The notes: generated by a model from the sequence alone, not told the origin. Positions 1 through 5,607 are shown, counted from the stretch's first letter. The stretch is 8,236 nucleotides of DNA from Halobacteriales archaeon QS_9_67_15 (GCA_003023165.1 PXSD01000053.1:1-8236); one strand, 5' to 3'. Numbers and translations: made by a program.

Positions 1-318
1 GACCTGCTCACCCCCGTCGTGTTCGCGCTGGTGACCGTCGGGGTCGCCGGCTACTACGCCCGAACCCAGACCGCGTGGGGTCGGGCGACGACCGCGGGAT
101 TCGTCGTCTTCTTCGCGGGGTTGCTGGGCGCGCTCGCGGGGTCGGCGGCCTACGTCGTCACCGGACTCCTCACGGGGTGGACGCTCTCGGTGTGGTCGTA
201 CTTCCTCGCGCTGGCCGTCCAGCAGGACGGCATCGGCCCGGACGAACGACCGAAGGCAGAGGGGATGAGCGAGGCCGTCTCGGACCTCGTGTCGACGGTC
301 CGCGACCGTCGACTGTGA
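1..318 (+). CDS. Integral membrane protein, C-terminal part (5' end outside window)
   Basis: The reading frame is open from base 1, so the start lies upstream; 105 residues are visible. A hydrophobic stretch spans about residues 2-19 (LLTPVVFALVTVGVAGYYA). More hydrophobic segments run over about 30-70 (AGFVVFFAGLLGALAGSAAY, then VVTGLLTGWTLSVWSYFLALAV), giving roughly three membrane helices. The last 30 residues are soluble and charged (DERPKAEGMSEAVSDL) and are probably a cytoplasmic tail. I do not recognise the family; no catalytic motif is visible. A GTG at 19 could serve as a start, but it falls inside the first hydrophobic segment and the frame continues upstream, so a partial gene is more likely. 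It converges on the cupin gene with 40 bases between the two stop codons. Confidence 0.75.
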   Translation, partial: DLLTPVVFALVTVGVAGYYARTQTAWGRATTAGFVVFFAGLLGALAGSAAYVVTGLLTGWTLSVWSYFLALAVQQDGIGPDERPKAEGMSEAVSDLVSTVRDRRL

Positions 319-334
319 CGGAATGACGGTTGTT

Positions 335-356
335 CGACCGCTCGGGGTGGCGGTCG
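335..356. terminator. Hairpin between convergent genes
   Basis: A perfect 7-bp inverted repeat (CGACCGC at 335-341, GCGGTCG at 350-356) with an 8-nt loop fills the 40-base gap between the tail-to-tail membrane-protein and cupin genes. There is no T-tract on either side, and archaeal termination usually depends on T-runs, so a bidirectional terminator is only a possibility. Confidence 0.3.
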
Positions 357-358
357 TC

Positions 359-826
359 TCAGGTGAATCGACCGGTCTCTGCGCCGCAGTCGAGACAGCG
401 GGTGACGAGCGCGTCGCGGTCGTCGGCCATCTCGACGGTGTTCTCGGTGCGCCCGCCGCAGTCCGGACACGCTCTGAGCATTTCGGTCTGTCGGGTGTCC
501 TTGGGCGCGCCCATCGCGAGCGCGACGCAGCGGTCCTCGCCGTCGTTGCGGCCGAGTTGCCACTCGCCGGGTGCGAAGCGGACGGCTTCGCCCGCCGAGA
601 CGGTCACGTCGCCGTCTTCGGTCTCGAAGGTTGCCGCCCCCTCGACGACGTAGAAGACCTCCTCCTGTTCGGGGTGGCGGTGGTAGCCGAACCCGAAGCT
701 GTCGCCGGGTTCGAGTTCGTAGTAGTTGAGCGCCAGTTCGTCCGTGTCGAGCGCGGCCGAGAGCGCGCGCTTGTCCGCGGCCGGCCCCATCCGCCGGTCG
801 CACTCCTCGCGGGTGACGCGGTCCAT
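359..826 (-). CDS. Cupin-domain protein with C-terminal zinc ribbon
   Basis: 155 residues in two modules. Residues about 30-105 form a single conserved beta-barrel cupin. Motif 1 is seen as GFGYHRHPEQEEVFYVVEG, with metal-ligand candidates H49, H51 and E55 or E56; the second cupin motif, around FAPGEWQLG, is weaker and lacks an obvious histidine. Residues 120-147 hold two CxxC pairs (CPDCGG at 120 and CLDCGAE at 144), a four-cysteine zinc ribbon. Small cupins of this kind bind a metal and may be dioxygenases, isomerases or sugar- or ligand-binding sensors; the substrate cannot be told from sequence. The ATG at 826 is favoured because a TATA-like box lies 28 nt upstream and no Shine-Dalgarno sequence is present. 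It appears to be transcribed alone. Confidence 0.9.
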   Translation of the reverse strand: MDRVTREECDRRMGPAADKRALSAALDTDELALNYYELEPGDSFGFGYHRHPEQEEVFYVVEGAATFETEDGDVTVSAGEAVRFAPGEWQLGRNDGEDRCVALAMGAPKDTRQTEMLRACPDCGGRTENTVEMADDRDALVTRCLDCGAETGRFT

Positions 827-850
827 ACGCGGAGATAGGAGGGCGAGTCA

Positions 851-857
851 GTAAAGC
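851..857 (-). promoter_or_regulatory. TATA-like box of the cupin gene
   Basis: On the minus strand the box reads GCTTTAC and is centred 28 nt before the ATG at 826. This places the transcription start at or next to the start codon, so the transcript is probably leaderless. Confidence 0.55.
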
Positions 858-884
858 CTCGCGGGGACTGGCCGGACGGGGGCG

Positions 885-1049
885 TCACTCGGCGCGGTCG
901 ATGTCGAGGTCTTCCTCGATGCCGTCGAGCCAGTCGGAGTCCGCGATCTCTTCCATCTGTTCGCGGAAGTGCGCCTTGCAGACTCCGACCTTGACGCCGT
1001 CTTTCTCGACCGCGATCTCGGCCTCGCGGTCGCAGTAGTGACACTGCAT
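885..1049 (-). CDS. Small CxxC protein, haloarchaeal (DUF6757-like)
   Basis: A 54-residue gene. The protein begins MQCHYCDREAEIAVEKDG, with a CxxC pair at C3 and C6, then C24 and H27 (VCKAHF). This gives a probable Cys3-His zinc site, followed by an acidic helical tail (REQMEEIADSDWLDGIEED). It resembles a family of very short proteins widespread in haloarchaea that I associate with DUF6757; the assignment is from memory of the motif and should be checked. Function is unknown; zinc-stabilised mini-proteins of this type are often suspected regulators or adaptors. Codon use is normal for the window, and a TATA-like box 28 nt upstream of the ATG supports both the start and a leaderless transcript. 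No neighbour is close enough to suggest an operon. Confidence 0.88.
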   Translation of the reverse strand: MQCHYCDREAEIAVEKDGVKVGVCKAHFREQMEEIADSDWLDGIEEDLDIDRAE

Positions 1050-1073
1050 ACCCGCTCTTGTACCCGAGGGGCA

Positions 1074-1081
1074 TTGAAGCC
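1074..1081 (-). promoter_or_regulatory. TATA-like box of the small CxxC gene
   Basis: The minus strand reads GGCTTCAA, centred about 28 nt before the ATG at 1049. The sequence resembles the boxes ahead of the cupin and protease genes, and no ribosome-binding site is present. Confidence 0.5.
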
Positions 1082-1187
1082 TGCGACACCGGATGCCGCG
1101 CGTCTGACGACCGGTCGCGGACAGTAGTACCTACGAGGGAACCGCACGGGGCCGTACCGCCGGCGACGAGGGTGGTCGGGGTCGCAG

Positions 1188-2000
1188 TCACAGCCGCTCG
1201 TCGAGCGCAGTGGCGAAGCGCTCGTACTCGTCGGTCGAGAGGCCTCTGTCGCCGACCGTCTGGTCGTGGGCGTCGCTTCCACCGGTGACGACTGCGTCGT
1301 GTGCGTCGGCGACCATGCGGACGTCTGACTCGTCGAGACCGCAGGTCGAACCGGTGTGCCCGCGAGCGCCGTAGGGATAGACGACTTCCAGGGCGTCGAG
1401 GTCCGGGGCGAGTTCGAGGGCGGCTTCGGGGTCCGGGTAGCGAAGCGGGTGTGCGAGGCCGACCACCGCACACGCGTCGCGCAGTAACTCGCGACCGCGC
1501 TCGAACGACGACACCTCGCGAGCGACGTAGCAGGGTTCGCCCTCACCGATGAGGTCGTCGAAAACGGCCGGGATCGCGTCGTAATCGGCGCCGCTGTCGA
1601 CGACGGCGCGCGCGATGTCGGGGCGGCCCAGTCCCCGTTCGGGCTCGACAGCGAGCGAGACGCCGAGCCGGTCTTCGATGCACTCGATGATGGCGCGGCC
1701 CCGTTCGATGCGGTCGCGCTGGAGGCGTTCGACTTCCCCGAGGAGCGCGTCCGTCGAGCGGGCGCCGTACCCGAGCAGATCGACGCGCTGGGCGTCTGTC
1801 TCGACACGGAGTTCGATCCCGTGGACGAGCGTGACGCCGTCGCGTTCGACGACCGGGCCGGAGAGGTCGGGATGGAGACGGTCGTGGTCGGTGATCGCGA
1901 CGGCGTCGAGTCCCGCTTTCCGCGCCGCAGGCGCGACCTCGGAGAGACGGAAGGTTCCGTCGGAGTTCGTCGTGTGAACGTGGAGATCCGCGGCGACCAT
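1188..2000 (-). CDS. PHP-domain metal-dependent phosphoesterase
   Basis: 270 residues carrying a full set of polymerase/histidinol-phosphatase (PHP) metal motifs: DLHVHTTNSDGT at 5-16 (D5, H7, H9), ITDHD at 36-40 (H39), GIEL at 61-64 (E63), GLAHP with H184, and GGSDAHD with D243 and H245. These residues normally bind two or three metal ions and hydrolyse phosphoesters. The helical insert around GRPDIARAVVDSG (125-137) resembles the TrpH/RNase AM branch (COG0613), whose bacterial members act on nucleoside 3',5'-bisphosphates or short RNA 5' ends. That substrate is inference. The ATG at 2000 is chosen because it sits just before the first motif; the longer frame upstream is Ser/Pro/Arg-rich noise overlapping the next gene. 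The protein is cytosolic and has its own weak promoter. Confidence 0.93.
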   Translation of the reverse strand: MVAADLHVHTTNSDGTFRLSEVAPAARKAGLDAVAITDHDRLHPDLSGPVVERDGVTLVHGIELRVETDAQRVDLLGYGARSTDALLGEVERLQRDRIERGRAIIECIEDRLGVSLAVEPERGLGRPDIARAVVDSGADYDAIPAVFDDLIGEGEPCYVAREVSSFERGRELLRDACAVVGLAHPLRYPDPEAALELAPDLDALEVVYPYGARGHTGSTCGLDESDVRMVADAHDAVVTGGSDAHDQTVGDRGLSTDEYERFATALDERL

Positions 2001-2022
2001 ACCGGAGTGTGTCGCCGAGCGG

Positions 2023-2029
2023 ACAAGCC
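2023..2029 (-). promoter_or_regulatory. Weak TATA-like box of the PHP gene
   Basis: The minus strand reads GGCTTGT, centred 26 nt before the ATG at 2000. It is a poor TATA match and is supported mainly by its position, which is shared with the other genes here. Confidence 0.35.
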
Positions 2030-2100
2030 GGTTGCGGTCCGGGCGTGCGTCGTCGGGCGACCACAGATCGCCGCCCGGGACCGGACGACACAGCCGCCGG

Positions 2101-2511
2101 CTACTTGCTGAGGAAGTCGGGGCGGTCGGTGGCGTCGGTCTCGTCGGGGTTGGGCTTGTCGAGGCCCTCGAACTTGTCGACAACCTCGGGGATGGCGTCG
2201 CGGCCGCCGGTCAGGAGGTCGTCCTCGTCGATCGCGACGGCCTCGCCCTCGACGAGTTCGTCCCAGATCTGCTCGTCGTCGGCGTCGCCGGTCGGCGCGG
2301 CCTCCCTGGCCTCGGTCTTGCCCTCGCGGAAGGCTAGTTCGACCATGCTCTTGCCGTAGGCCGTGTCCATCTCGTCATGGATGGCCTCGAACTCCTCGCG
2401 GTTGTACTCCCCGAGGCGTTCGGCGACGCCCAGCGCGTACGCGCGCTCGGTTGCCTCGTCTCTCCCGAGTTCCGACCACGACGTATCGTACTGCTGGTCG
2501 TACAGCCCCAT
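2101..2511 (-). CDS. Acidic protein of unknown function, partner of the KaiC-like ATPase
   Basis: 136 residues, of which 40 are Asp or Glu (29 percent). The N-terminal half (about 1-70, starting MGLYDQQYDTSWSELGRDEA) looks helical. The rest is acidic and low in hydrophobics (DADDEQIWDEL, IDEDDLLTGG) and ends DRPDFLSK. No cysteine, catalytic motif, signal peptide or membrane helix is visible, and I cannot assign a function. It lies 3 bases downstream of the KaiC-like stop codon. GAGGTG, formed by the last codons of that gene, sits 6 nt before its ATG as a Shine-Dalgarno site. That coupling implies coexpression and probably a shared role, for example as a partner or regulator of the ATPase. This is inference from gene order. 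Confidence 0.85.
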   Translation of the reverse strand: MGLYDQQYDTSWSELGRDEATERAYALGVAERLGEYNREEFEAIHDEMDTAYGKSMVELAFREGKTEAREAAPTGDADDEQIWDELVEGEAVAIDEDDLLTGGRDAIPEVVDKFEGLDKPNPDETDATDRPDFLSK

Positions 2512-2514
2512 GGG

Positions 2515-3201
2515 TCACACCTCGACTTTCCGGTCAGTCAGCACGCGCAGGCCCTGGTTCGTGAACTCGATCGCCCGGATGTCACAGTCGATCGCGGTCC
2601 CGCGCATCTTGATCACCTGTACCCCGCGGGTCATGCCGCCCGACTCCAGGTAGTTGTGAAAGAAGATGACACCGTGAGCGAGATAGTGCTCGTCGGCGTA
2701 GGAGGAGGGATCCGTCATCTCGGAGATGAGGACGACCGTCGTTCCGGTCTGTTTCAGCGCCGAGAGGAAGCCCGTGATCTCCTCGGAGACATCGTTGAAG
2801 AAGTGCTGGAGGAGCATCGTCGAGTCGATGACCGCCCGGTCGATGTCCTGCTGTTCGAGGAAGGCGACGATCCGGTTGGTCAGTCCGCTCTCAGTCCCGA
2901 ACTGGGTGATCGTCCGCTTGCCGCTGTCGGTCATCAGGTTGAGGAACTGGATCTTGCCGGAGGCCATCACCTGGTCGAAGCCGAACTCGTAGCCCGACAT
3001 GTCCTGCATCAGTTCCTCCTTAGTCTCGTGCATCGTCACGTAGAGACAGTTCTCCCCCGCTTTGGCACCCTGCGTGATGAACTGCGACGAGAAGGTCGTC
3101 TTCCCGCTCCCCGGCGGCCCGCTCACCACGTAGAGCCTGTCTTTCAGGAGACCACCCTGGACGAGCTCGTCGAACCCAGGGACACCGCTTGAGACGCGCA
3201 T
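2515..3201 (-). CDS. Single-domain KaiC/RecA-like ATPase
   Basis: 228 residues, one KaiC domain. It opens with the family's usual MRVSSGVPGFDELVQGG, followed by Walker A GPPGSGKTT at 28-36 (K34, T35) and Walker B RAVIDS at 122-127 (D126). The C-terminal strands (QVIKMRGTAIDCDIRAIEF) are typical of the family. KaiC-like ATPases in archaea are signalling or assembly ATPases; single-domain haloarchaeal members have been labelled HTR-like signal-transduction ATPases. The segment aligned with the paired catalytic glutamates of cyanobacterial KaiC reads TMHETKEE, so the first glutamate position is H58 and the second E59. It is the first gene of a two-gene operon. The ATG at 3201 agrees with the family start and with a TATA box 25 nt upstream. 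Confidence 0.93.
   Translation of the reverse strand: MRVSSGVPGFDELVQGGLLKDRLYVVSGPPGSGKTTFSSQFITQGAKAGENCLYVTMHETKEELMQDMSGYEFGFDQVMASGKIQFLNLMTDSGKRTITQFGTESGLTNRIVAFLEQQDIDRAVIDSTMLLQHFFNDVSEEITGFLSALKQTGTTVVLISEMTDPSSYADEHYLAHGVIFFHNYLESGGMTRGVQVIKMRGTAIDCDIRAIEFTNQGLRVLTDRKVEV
2518..2523 (-). promoter_or_regulatory. Shine-Dalgarno site inside the end of the KaiC-like gene
   Basis: GAGGTG on the minus strand is complementary to the 3' end of archaeal 16S rRNA and lies 6 nt before the ATG at 2511. It is made from the last two sense codons of the ATPase (Glu-Val). It fixes the start of the downstream gene and indicates translational coupling. Confidence 0.65.
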
Positions 3202-3221
3202 ACGGAGAAATACCTGTACCC

Positions 3222-3229
3222 GGTATAGA
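3222..3229 (-). promoter_or_regulatory. TATA box of the KaiC-like operon
   Basis: The minus strand reads TCTATACC, centred about 25 nt before the ATG at 3201 and preceded by purine-rich GGTAAAGG, a possible BRE. It is among the best TATA matches in the window. TACC and GGTA half-sites recur across 3219-3236, so a regulator could bind there. Confidence 0.6.
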
Positions 3230-3382
3230 CCTTTACCCCTTGTTTTTCACCGCTGATAATCGTTCGACAGGTGACGCCACGACACCCGTGGGCGCAGCCG
3301 CACCGGCGTCGCCGCCTCGGCGGGGTCTGCGGAGCGATTCGGGCGACAGTTCGGGCGAGGCGTTCGGACGCGACGGACGGAG

Positions 3383-3688
3383 TCAGGCGAGGCGCTCGAG
3401 ACACGAGCGACAGAACACGACCGTCGGTGCGTCCGCGTTGCGGACCCCGCAGTGGCGACACGCGACGACGGCCTCGGCGGTCGCCCGCCGGCGGCCGTCC
3501 CCCGTTCGAGCCTCGTTCGAGTCCGACGGACCTGTGGTCGAGGTTCCACCCCCGTTCGGGTCGCGATACCGGCGGCTTCCGTCGACCCGACCATTCATTG
3601 GTCCCTCGGTTTCGACGTAGCGAAAGAGGACGCACTCGAACCCCAGGATGGCTCCGAGCGCGACCACAGCGAAGACCCAGCCGTCCAT
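3383..3688 (-). CDS. Membrane-anchored zinc-ribbon protein (downstream copy)
   Basis: 101 residues. One N-terminal membrane helix (MDGWVFAVVALGAILGFECV, then LFRYV) is followed by a polar linker of about 50 residues. A C-terminal four-cysteine zinc ribbon follows, CRHCGVRNADAP at 77-88 and FCRSCL at 92-97. The layout and several positions match the gene just upstream (3789-4088): a Trp at position 4, RYV after the helix, CG..NAD and CR.CL in the ribbon. The two are therefore tandem paralogues. The ribbon would probably face the cytoplasm, since the short N-terminus carries no signal. Function is unknown; adaptor or sensor roles are plausible. The ATG at 3688 is preferred over the longer in-frame extension to 4108, which is Ser/Arg-rich and overlaps the upstream copy. 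A TATA-like box 27 nt upstream suggests separate, leaderless transcription. Confidence 0.8.
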   Translation of the reverse strand: MDGWVFAVVALGAILGFECVLFRYVETEGPMNGRVDGSRRYRDPNGGGTSTTGPSDSNEARTGDGRRRATAEAVVACRHCGVRNADAPTVVFCRSCLERLA

Positions 3689-3710
3689 ACGCGAGTGTTC
3701 GCGGACCGAC

Positions 3711-3719
3711 GCTTGAGGC
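3711..3719 (-). promoter_or_regulatory. TATA-like box of the downstream zinc-ribbon gene
   Basis: GCCTCAAGC on the minus strand, centred 27 nt before the ATG at 3688. It supports that start and suggests the gene does not rely only on read-through from the upstream copy. Confidence 0.45.
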
Positions 3720-3788
3720 TTCGGTCCCGAATATCGGCGCTGATAGCGGTTGCTCCGACCGAAGTGGATCGGCAGTGGACCGGCCAGG

Positions 3789-4088
3789 TCAGCGGAGCTG
3801 TGCGAGGCACGTCCGACAGTAGGTGAAGCTCTGTTCGTCCGCGTTGAACTCGCCACACTGCGGACAGTAGACGCCGTCCGCTGCCTCCGGTTCCGGCTCT
3901 TCGTCGGCGGCCGACCGACTCGTCTCAGCGAGGGCACGACCCCGCTCCCTCGACTGCGGCGGCGACGCCTCGTTCGAACCGAGCGAGACGCCGCCCAGCG
4001 ACCGGTCGTCCGAGACGTACCGGACCAGCAACAGCTGGAAGAGCGTGAACCCGACGAGGTAGACGAGGATCCAGCCCCAGGGTTCCAT
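3789..4088 (-). CDS. Membrane-anchored zinc-ribbon protein (upstream copy)
   Basis: 99 residues beginning MEPWGWILVYLVGFTLFQLL, one membrane helix over about 5-24 ending in VRYV. An acidic, disordered linker (ETSRSAADEEPEPEAADG) leads to a zinc ribbon at 75-95: CPQCGEFNADE, then YCRTCL. It is a paralogue of 3383-3688, with 100 bases between them. The linker is more acidic here and more Arg/Thr-rich in the copy. The ATG at 4088 is chosen because it directly precedes the helix and has a TATA-like box 26 nt upstream; the in-frame extension to 4175 crosses that promoter. A 17-bp palindrome sits between the TATA-like box and the start codon, so this copy may be regulated. The biochemical role is unknown. 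Confidence 0.82.
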   Translation of the reverse strand: MEPWGWILVYLVGFTLFQLLLVRYVSDDRSLGGVSLGSNEASPPQSRERGRALAETSRSAADEEPEPEAADGVYCPQCGEFNADEQSFTYCRTCLAQLR

Positions 4089-4091
4089 ATC

Positions 4092-4108
4092 GTGATATAC
4101 GTTATCAC
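4092..4108. promoter_or_regulatory. Palindromic operator candidate
   Basis: Perfect inverted repeat GTGATA-N5-TATCAC. It lies 3 bases before the ATG of the upstream zinc-ribbon gene and just after its TATA-like box, overlapping the expected transcription start region. A second palindrome, ATATC-GT-GATAT, overlaps it at 4087-4098. This position suits a repressor site. Confidence 0.5.
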
Positions 4109-4110
4109 AG

Positions 4111-4117
4111 TACTTGG
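4111..4117 (-). promoter_or_regulatory. TATA-like box of the upstream zinc-ribbon gene
   Basis: CCAAGTA on the minus strand, centred 26 nt before the ATG at 4088, with the palindrome 4092-4108 between box and start. Confidence 0.4.
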
Positions 4118-4210
4118 GTGTTTGGCCGCGGGGCTGGACGGTGTTCAGATACGCGACGGAGAGGCGCCACTGCAAACAGCGTGAAAGCCCCGACTCGGTG
4201 CGCCCCTCTC

Positions 4211-4225
4211 GTGTCAGTTCGACAC
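4211..4225. promoter_or_regulatory. Short inverted repeat before the lipoprotein start
   Basis: GTGTC-N5-GACAC ends one base before the ATG at 4227. Its geometry (short half-sites, 5-base spacer) is like that of the palindrome at 4092-4108, but the half-sites differ and are only 5 bp, so chance is possible. Confidence 0.25.
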
Positions 4226-4226
4226 C

Positions 4227-4496
4227 ATGGAATTCCCGTCAGACGCCCTTGCGTCCAGGCGAGCCCTCCTCCGTGCGGGCGGTGGGCTCGCGGTCGCACT
4301 CGGCCTGAGCAGCTGTATCGTCTCCACGACGCCGTACATCGAGACCGTCGAGCGGTCGTTCGACTCCGGCGACGTGAGCGTCGCTCCCGGCGACGGCGAC
4401 GCCGTCGAGGCGACGGTCGAGAAAGAGTCCCGGTCCGGCGAAGACGCGCTCGAACTCCGGTCGACGAACGGAGACGTGCGGCTAGAGTCGCTGTGA
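4227..4496 (+). CDS. Short Tat lipoprotein, likely truncated remnant
   Basis: 89 residues. The N-terminus carries a twin-arginine motif (SRRALLRAG), a hydrophobic core and a lipobox ending LSSC at about residue 30, so it would be exported by Tat and lipid-anchored at the outer face of the membrane. The mature part begins IVSTTPYIETVERSFDSGDV and ends STNGDVRLESL. This resembles the start of haloarchaeal DUF4097-type lipoproteins (beta-helix-like putative adhesins), which are usually more than twice as long. Residues GEDAL to STNGDVR look as if two separate parts had been joined. After the TGA the frame continues GYGDVRPEAS to a TAA at 4527, echoing the last strand. No TATA-like box lies at the usual distance. 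I infer a truncated or decaying gene; a genuine small lipoprotein remains possible. Confidence 0.55.
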   Translation: MEFPSDALASRRALLRAGGGLAVALGLSSCIVSTTPYIETVERSFDSGDVSVAPGDGDAVEATVEKESRSGEDALELRSTNGDVRLESL

Positions 4497-4559
4497 GGCT
4501 ACGGGGACGTGCGGCCGGAAGCGTCGTAAACCGGAAACGACGGACGCGCGGAGTGCGAG

Positions 4560-4676
4560 ACTCATACGTATTACTGTAGTTTTTTACCGCCACTCGGGGC
4601 GGTATCCCGCCTCGAGCCCCCGACAGACCTGGATACATCGACCGTTGTGAAACTATCTACAGTAATCCGTATCAGT
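4560..4676. repeat. 117-bp nested inverted-repeat element (MITE-like)
   Basis: The outer arms are 20 bp each, 4560-4579 and 4657-4676, and match at 18 of 20 positions; the inner core ATTACTGTAG is exact. Between them lies a perfect 7-bp hairpin (TACCGCC at 4585-4591, GGCGGTA at 4598-4604). The arms are far more AT-rich than the surroundings. The right arm supplies the stop codon of the acyltransferase, and the left arm ends in a six-T run that could stop plus-strand transcription. A miniature transposable element or a bidirectional terminator would fit. No target-site duplication is visible at the arm ends. Confidence 0.6.
4580..4604 (+). terminator. T-run followed by hairpin
   Basis: Six T residues (4580-4585) lie 84 bases after the lipoprotein stop. 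They suit archaeal intrinsic termination on the plus strand. They are followed by the 7-bp hairpin at 4585-4604. Confidence 0.4.
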
Positions 4677-5583
4677 TCCCCGGCGGTTGCCGCGTCCGGC
4701 CGAACTCGTCGAAGACGTTCAGGTCCTCGGGGAGGTCGTAGTCGAGTCGCCGCTCCGCGCGGCGGTCGACGTTGGCGCCGTCGAGGTCGTCGGCGACCGG
4801 TTTCCAGCCGTCCTTGACGGCGATACTCTTCGCGGGTGTGCCCGCGGCGATGTGGTGAGCGGGGATGTCCTTCCCGGCGATGGATTTGGCGGCGAGGACG
4901 CTGTTCTCGCCGAGGCGGACACCGGCACGGACCATCGAGTCGTAGGTGACGCGCACGTCGTCCTCGATGATGGTGTGGTAGTTGTCGACGTGAGTCTGGT
5001 CGGTGACGTCGTGGTCGTGGCTGTAGACGTGGGCGTCGTCGGAGACGGAGACGCGGTTGCCGATGGTCAGCATGCCGCGGTCGTCGAGGTGGACGTCATC
5101 GTGGACGACGACGTTGTCGCCGACGGAGATGTTGTGGCCGTAGGTGAACGAGATGCCCTTGAAGAATCGGCAGTCGTCGCCGACCTCGGCGAAGAGGTGG
5201 TCGGCGAGCATCCGGCGGAACCGGAGCGCGAACTCGACGTTGTCGGCCATCGGCGTCGCGTCGAACTGCCGCCAGAGCCACTGAAGATGCTTCGTGCGCT
5301 CGAACTCGCCCTCGTCCATCGCCTCGGCCTCCGCGTAGTACTCGCTCTCGAGAGTGACGTTGCAGGGGTCGTACCCCTGGAGGCGGACGCGCTCGGCCGG
5401 CGAGACGTCGCCGCCGGACTGCCACCGCTCGTAGGCCTCGCGGTCGCCGAACAGGTCGACGAGCACGTCCTCGACGACGTCACAGGTGTCCTCGTCGCCG
5501 GCGAGGCGCTCGTCGACCTCCTCGATGAACGCGTGGATACCCTCCTCGCCACCCGGCGGTAACGAGACGTGGCGTTTCGTCAT
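4672..5583 (-). CDS. Acyltransferase with left-handed beta-helix (maltose/galactoside O-acetyltransferase-like)
   Basis: 303 residues from the ATG at 5583. The N-terminal 120 are helical (the region around YEAERW-type helices and FERTKHLQWLWRQF). Residues about 130-257 carry hexapeptide repeats such as ISVGDNVVVHDDVHLDDRG, LTIGNRVSVSDDAHVYS, VRAGVRLGENSVLAAKSIAG and IPAHHIAAGTPAKSIA. The catalytic-type histidines lie in YSHDHD, near residues 189 and 191. The family forms trimers that transfer acetyl or other acyl groups from acyl-CoA to sugars or small molecules; the acceptor is not predictable. The N-terminal domain is longer than in bacterial maltose acetyltransferase (about 180-200 residues in all). 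A GTG six bases upstream is possible, but the promoter spacing fits the ATG better. The stop codon lies within the right arm of the repeat 4560-4676, so the extreme C-terminus may be altered. Confidence 0.9.
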   Translation of the reverse strand: MTKRHVSLPPGGEEGIHAFIEEVDERLAGDEDTCDVVEDVLVDLFGDREAYERWQSGGDVSPAERVRLQGYDPCNVTLESEYYAEAEAMDEGEFERTKHLQWLWRQFDATPMADNVEFALRFRRMLADHLFAEVGDDCRFFKGISFTYGHNISVGDNVVVHDDVHLDDRGMLTIGNRVSVSDDAHVYSHDHDVTDQTHVDNYHTIIEDDVRVTYDSMVRAGVRLGENSVLAAKSIAGKDIPAHHIAAGTPAKSIAVKDGWKPVADDLDGANVDRRAERRLDYDLPEDLNVFDEFGRTRQPPGN

Positions 5584-5607
5584 ATCCACTCGAACGGCCC
5601 CAGTCCC

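Noticed and set aside
848..2026. Long minus-strand open frame of 392 codons over the small CxxC and PHP genes
   Set aside because: Ser/Thr/Arg/Pro-rich translation with no motif; it is a shadow of the PHP gene, whose metal motifs are complete in another frame.
2001..2183. N-terminal extension of the PHP gene
   Set aside because: Low-complexity Ser/Thr/Pro sequence overlapping the acidic gene; the ATG at 2000 is next to the first PHP motif and correctly spaced from a promoter.
2377..3192. Plus-strand open frame of 271 codons opposite the KaiC-like ATPase
   Set aside because: Antisense shadow; the Walker motifs are on the minus strand.
3689..4108. Fusion of the downstream zinc-ribbon protein with upstream sequence in the same frame
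   Set aside because: The extra residues are a shadow of the upstream paralogue; both proteins have matching independent starts just before their membrane helix.
4687..5562. Plus-strand open frame of 291 codons opposite the acyltransferase
   Set aside because: Val/Asp-rich mirror of the hexapeptide-repeat codons; the minus strand carries the real beta-helix motifs.
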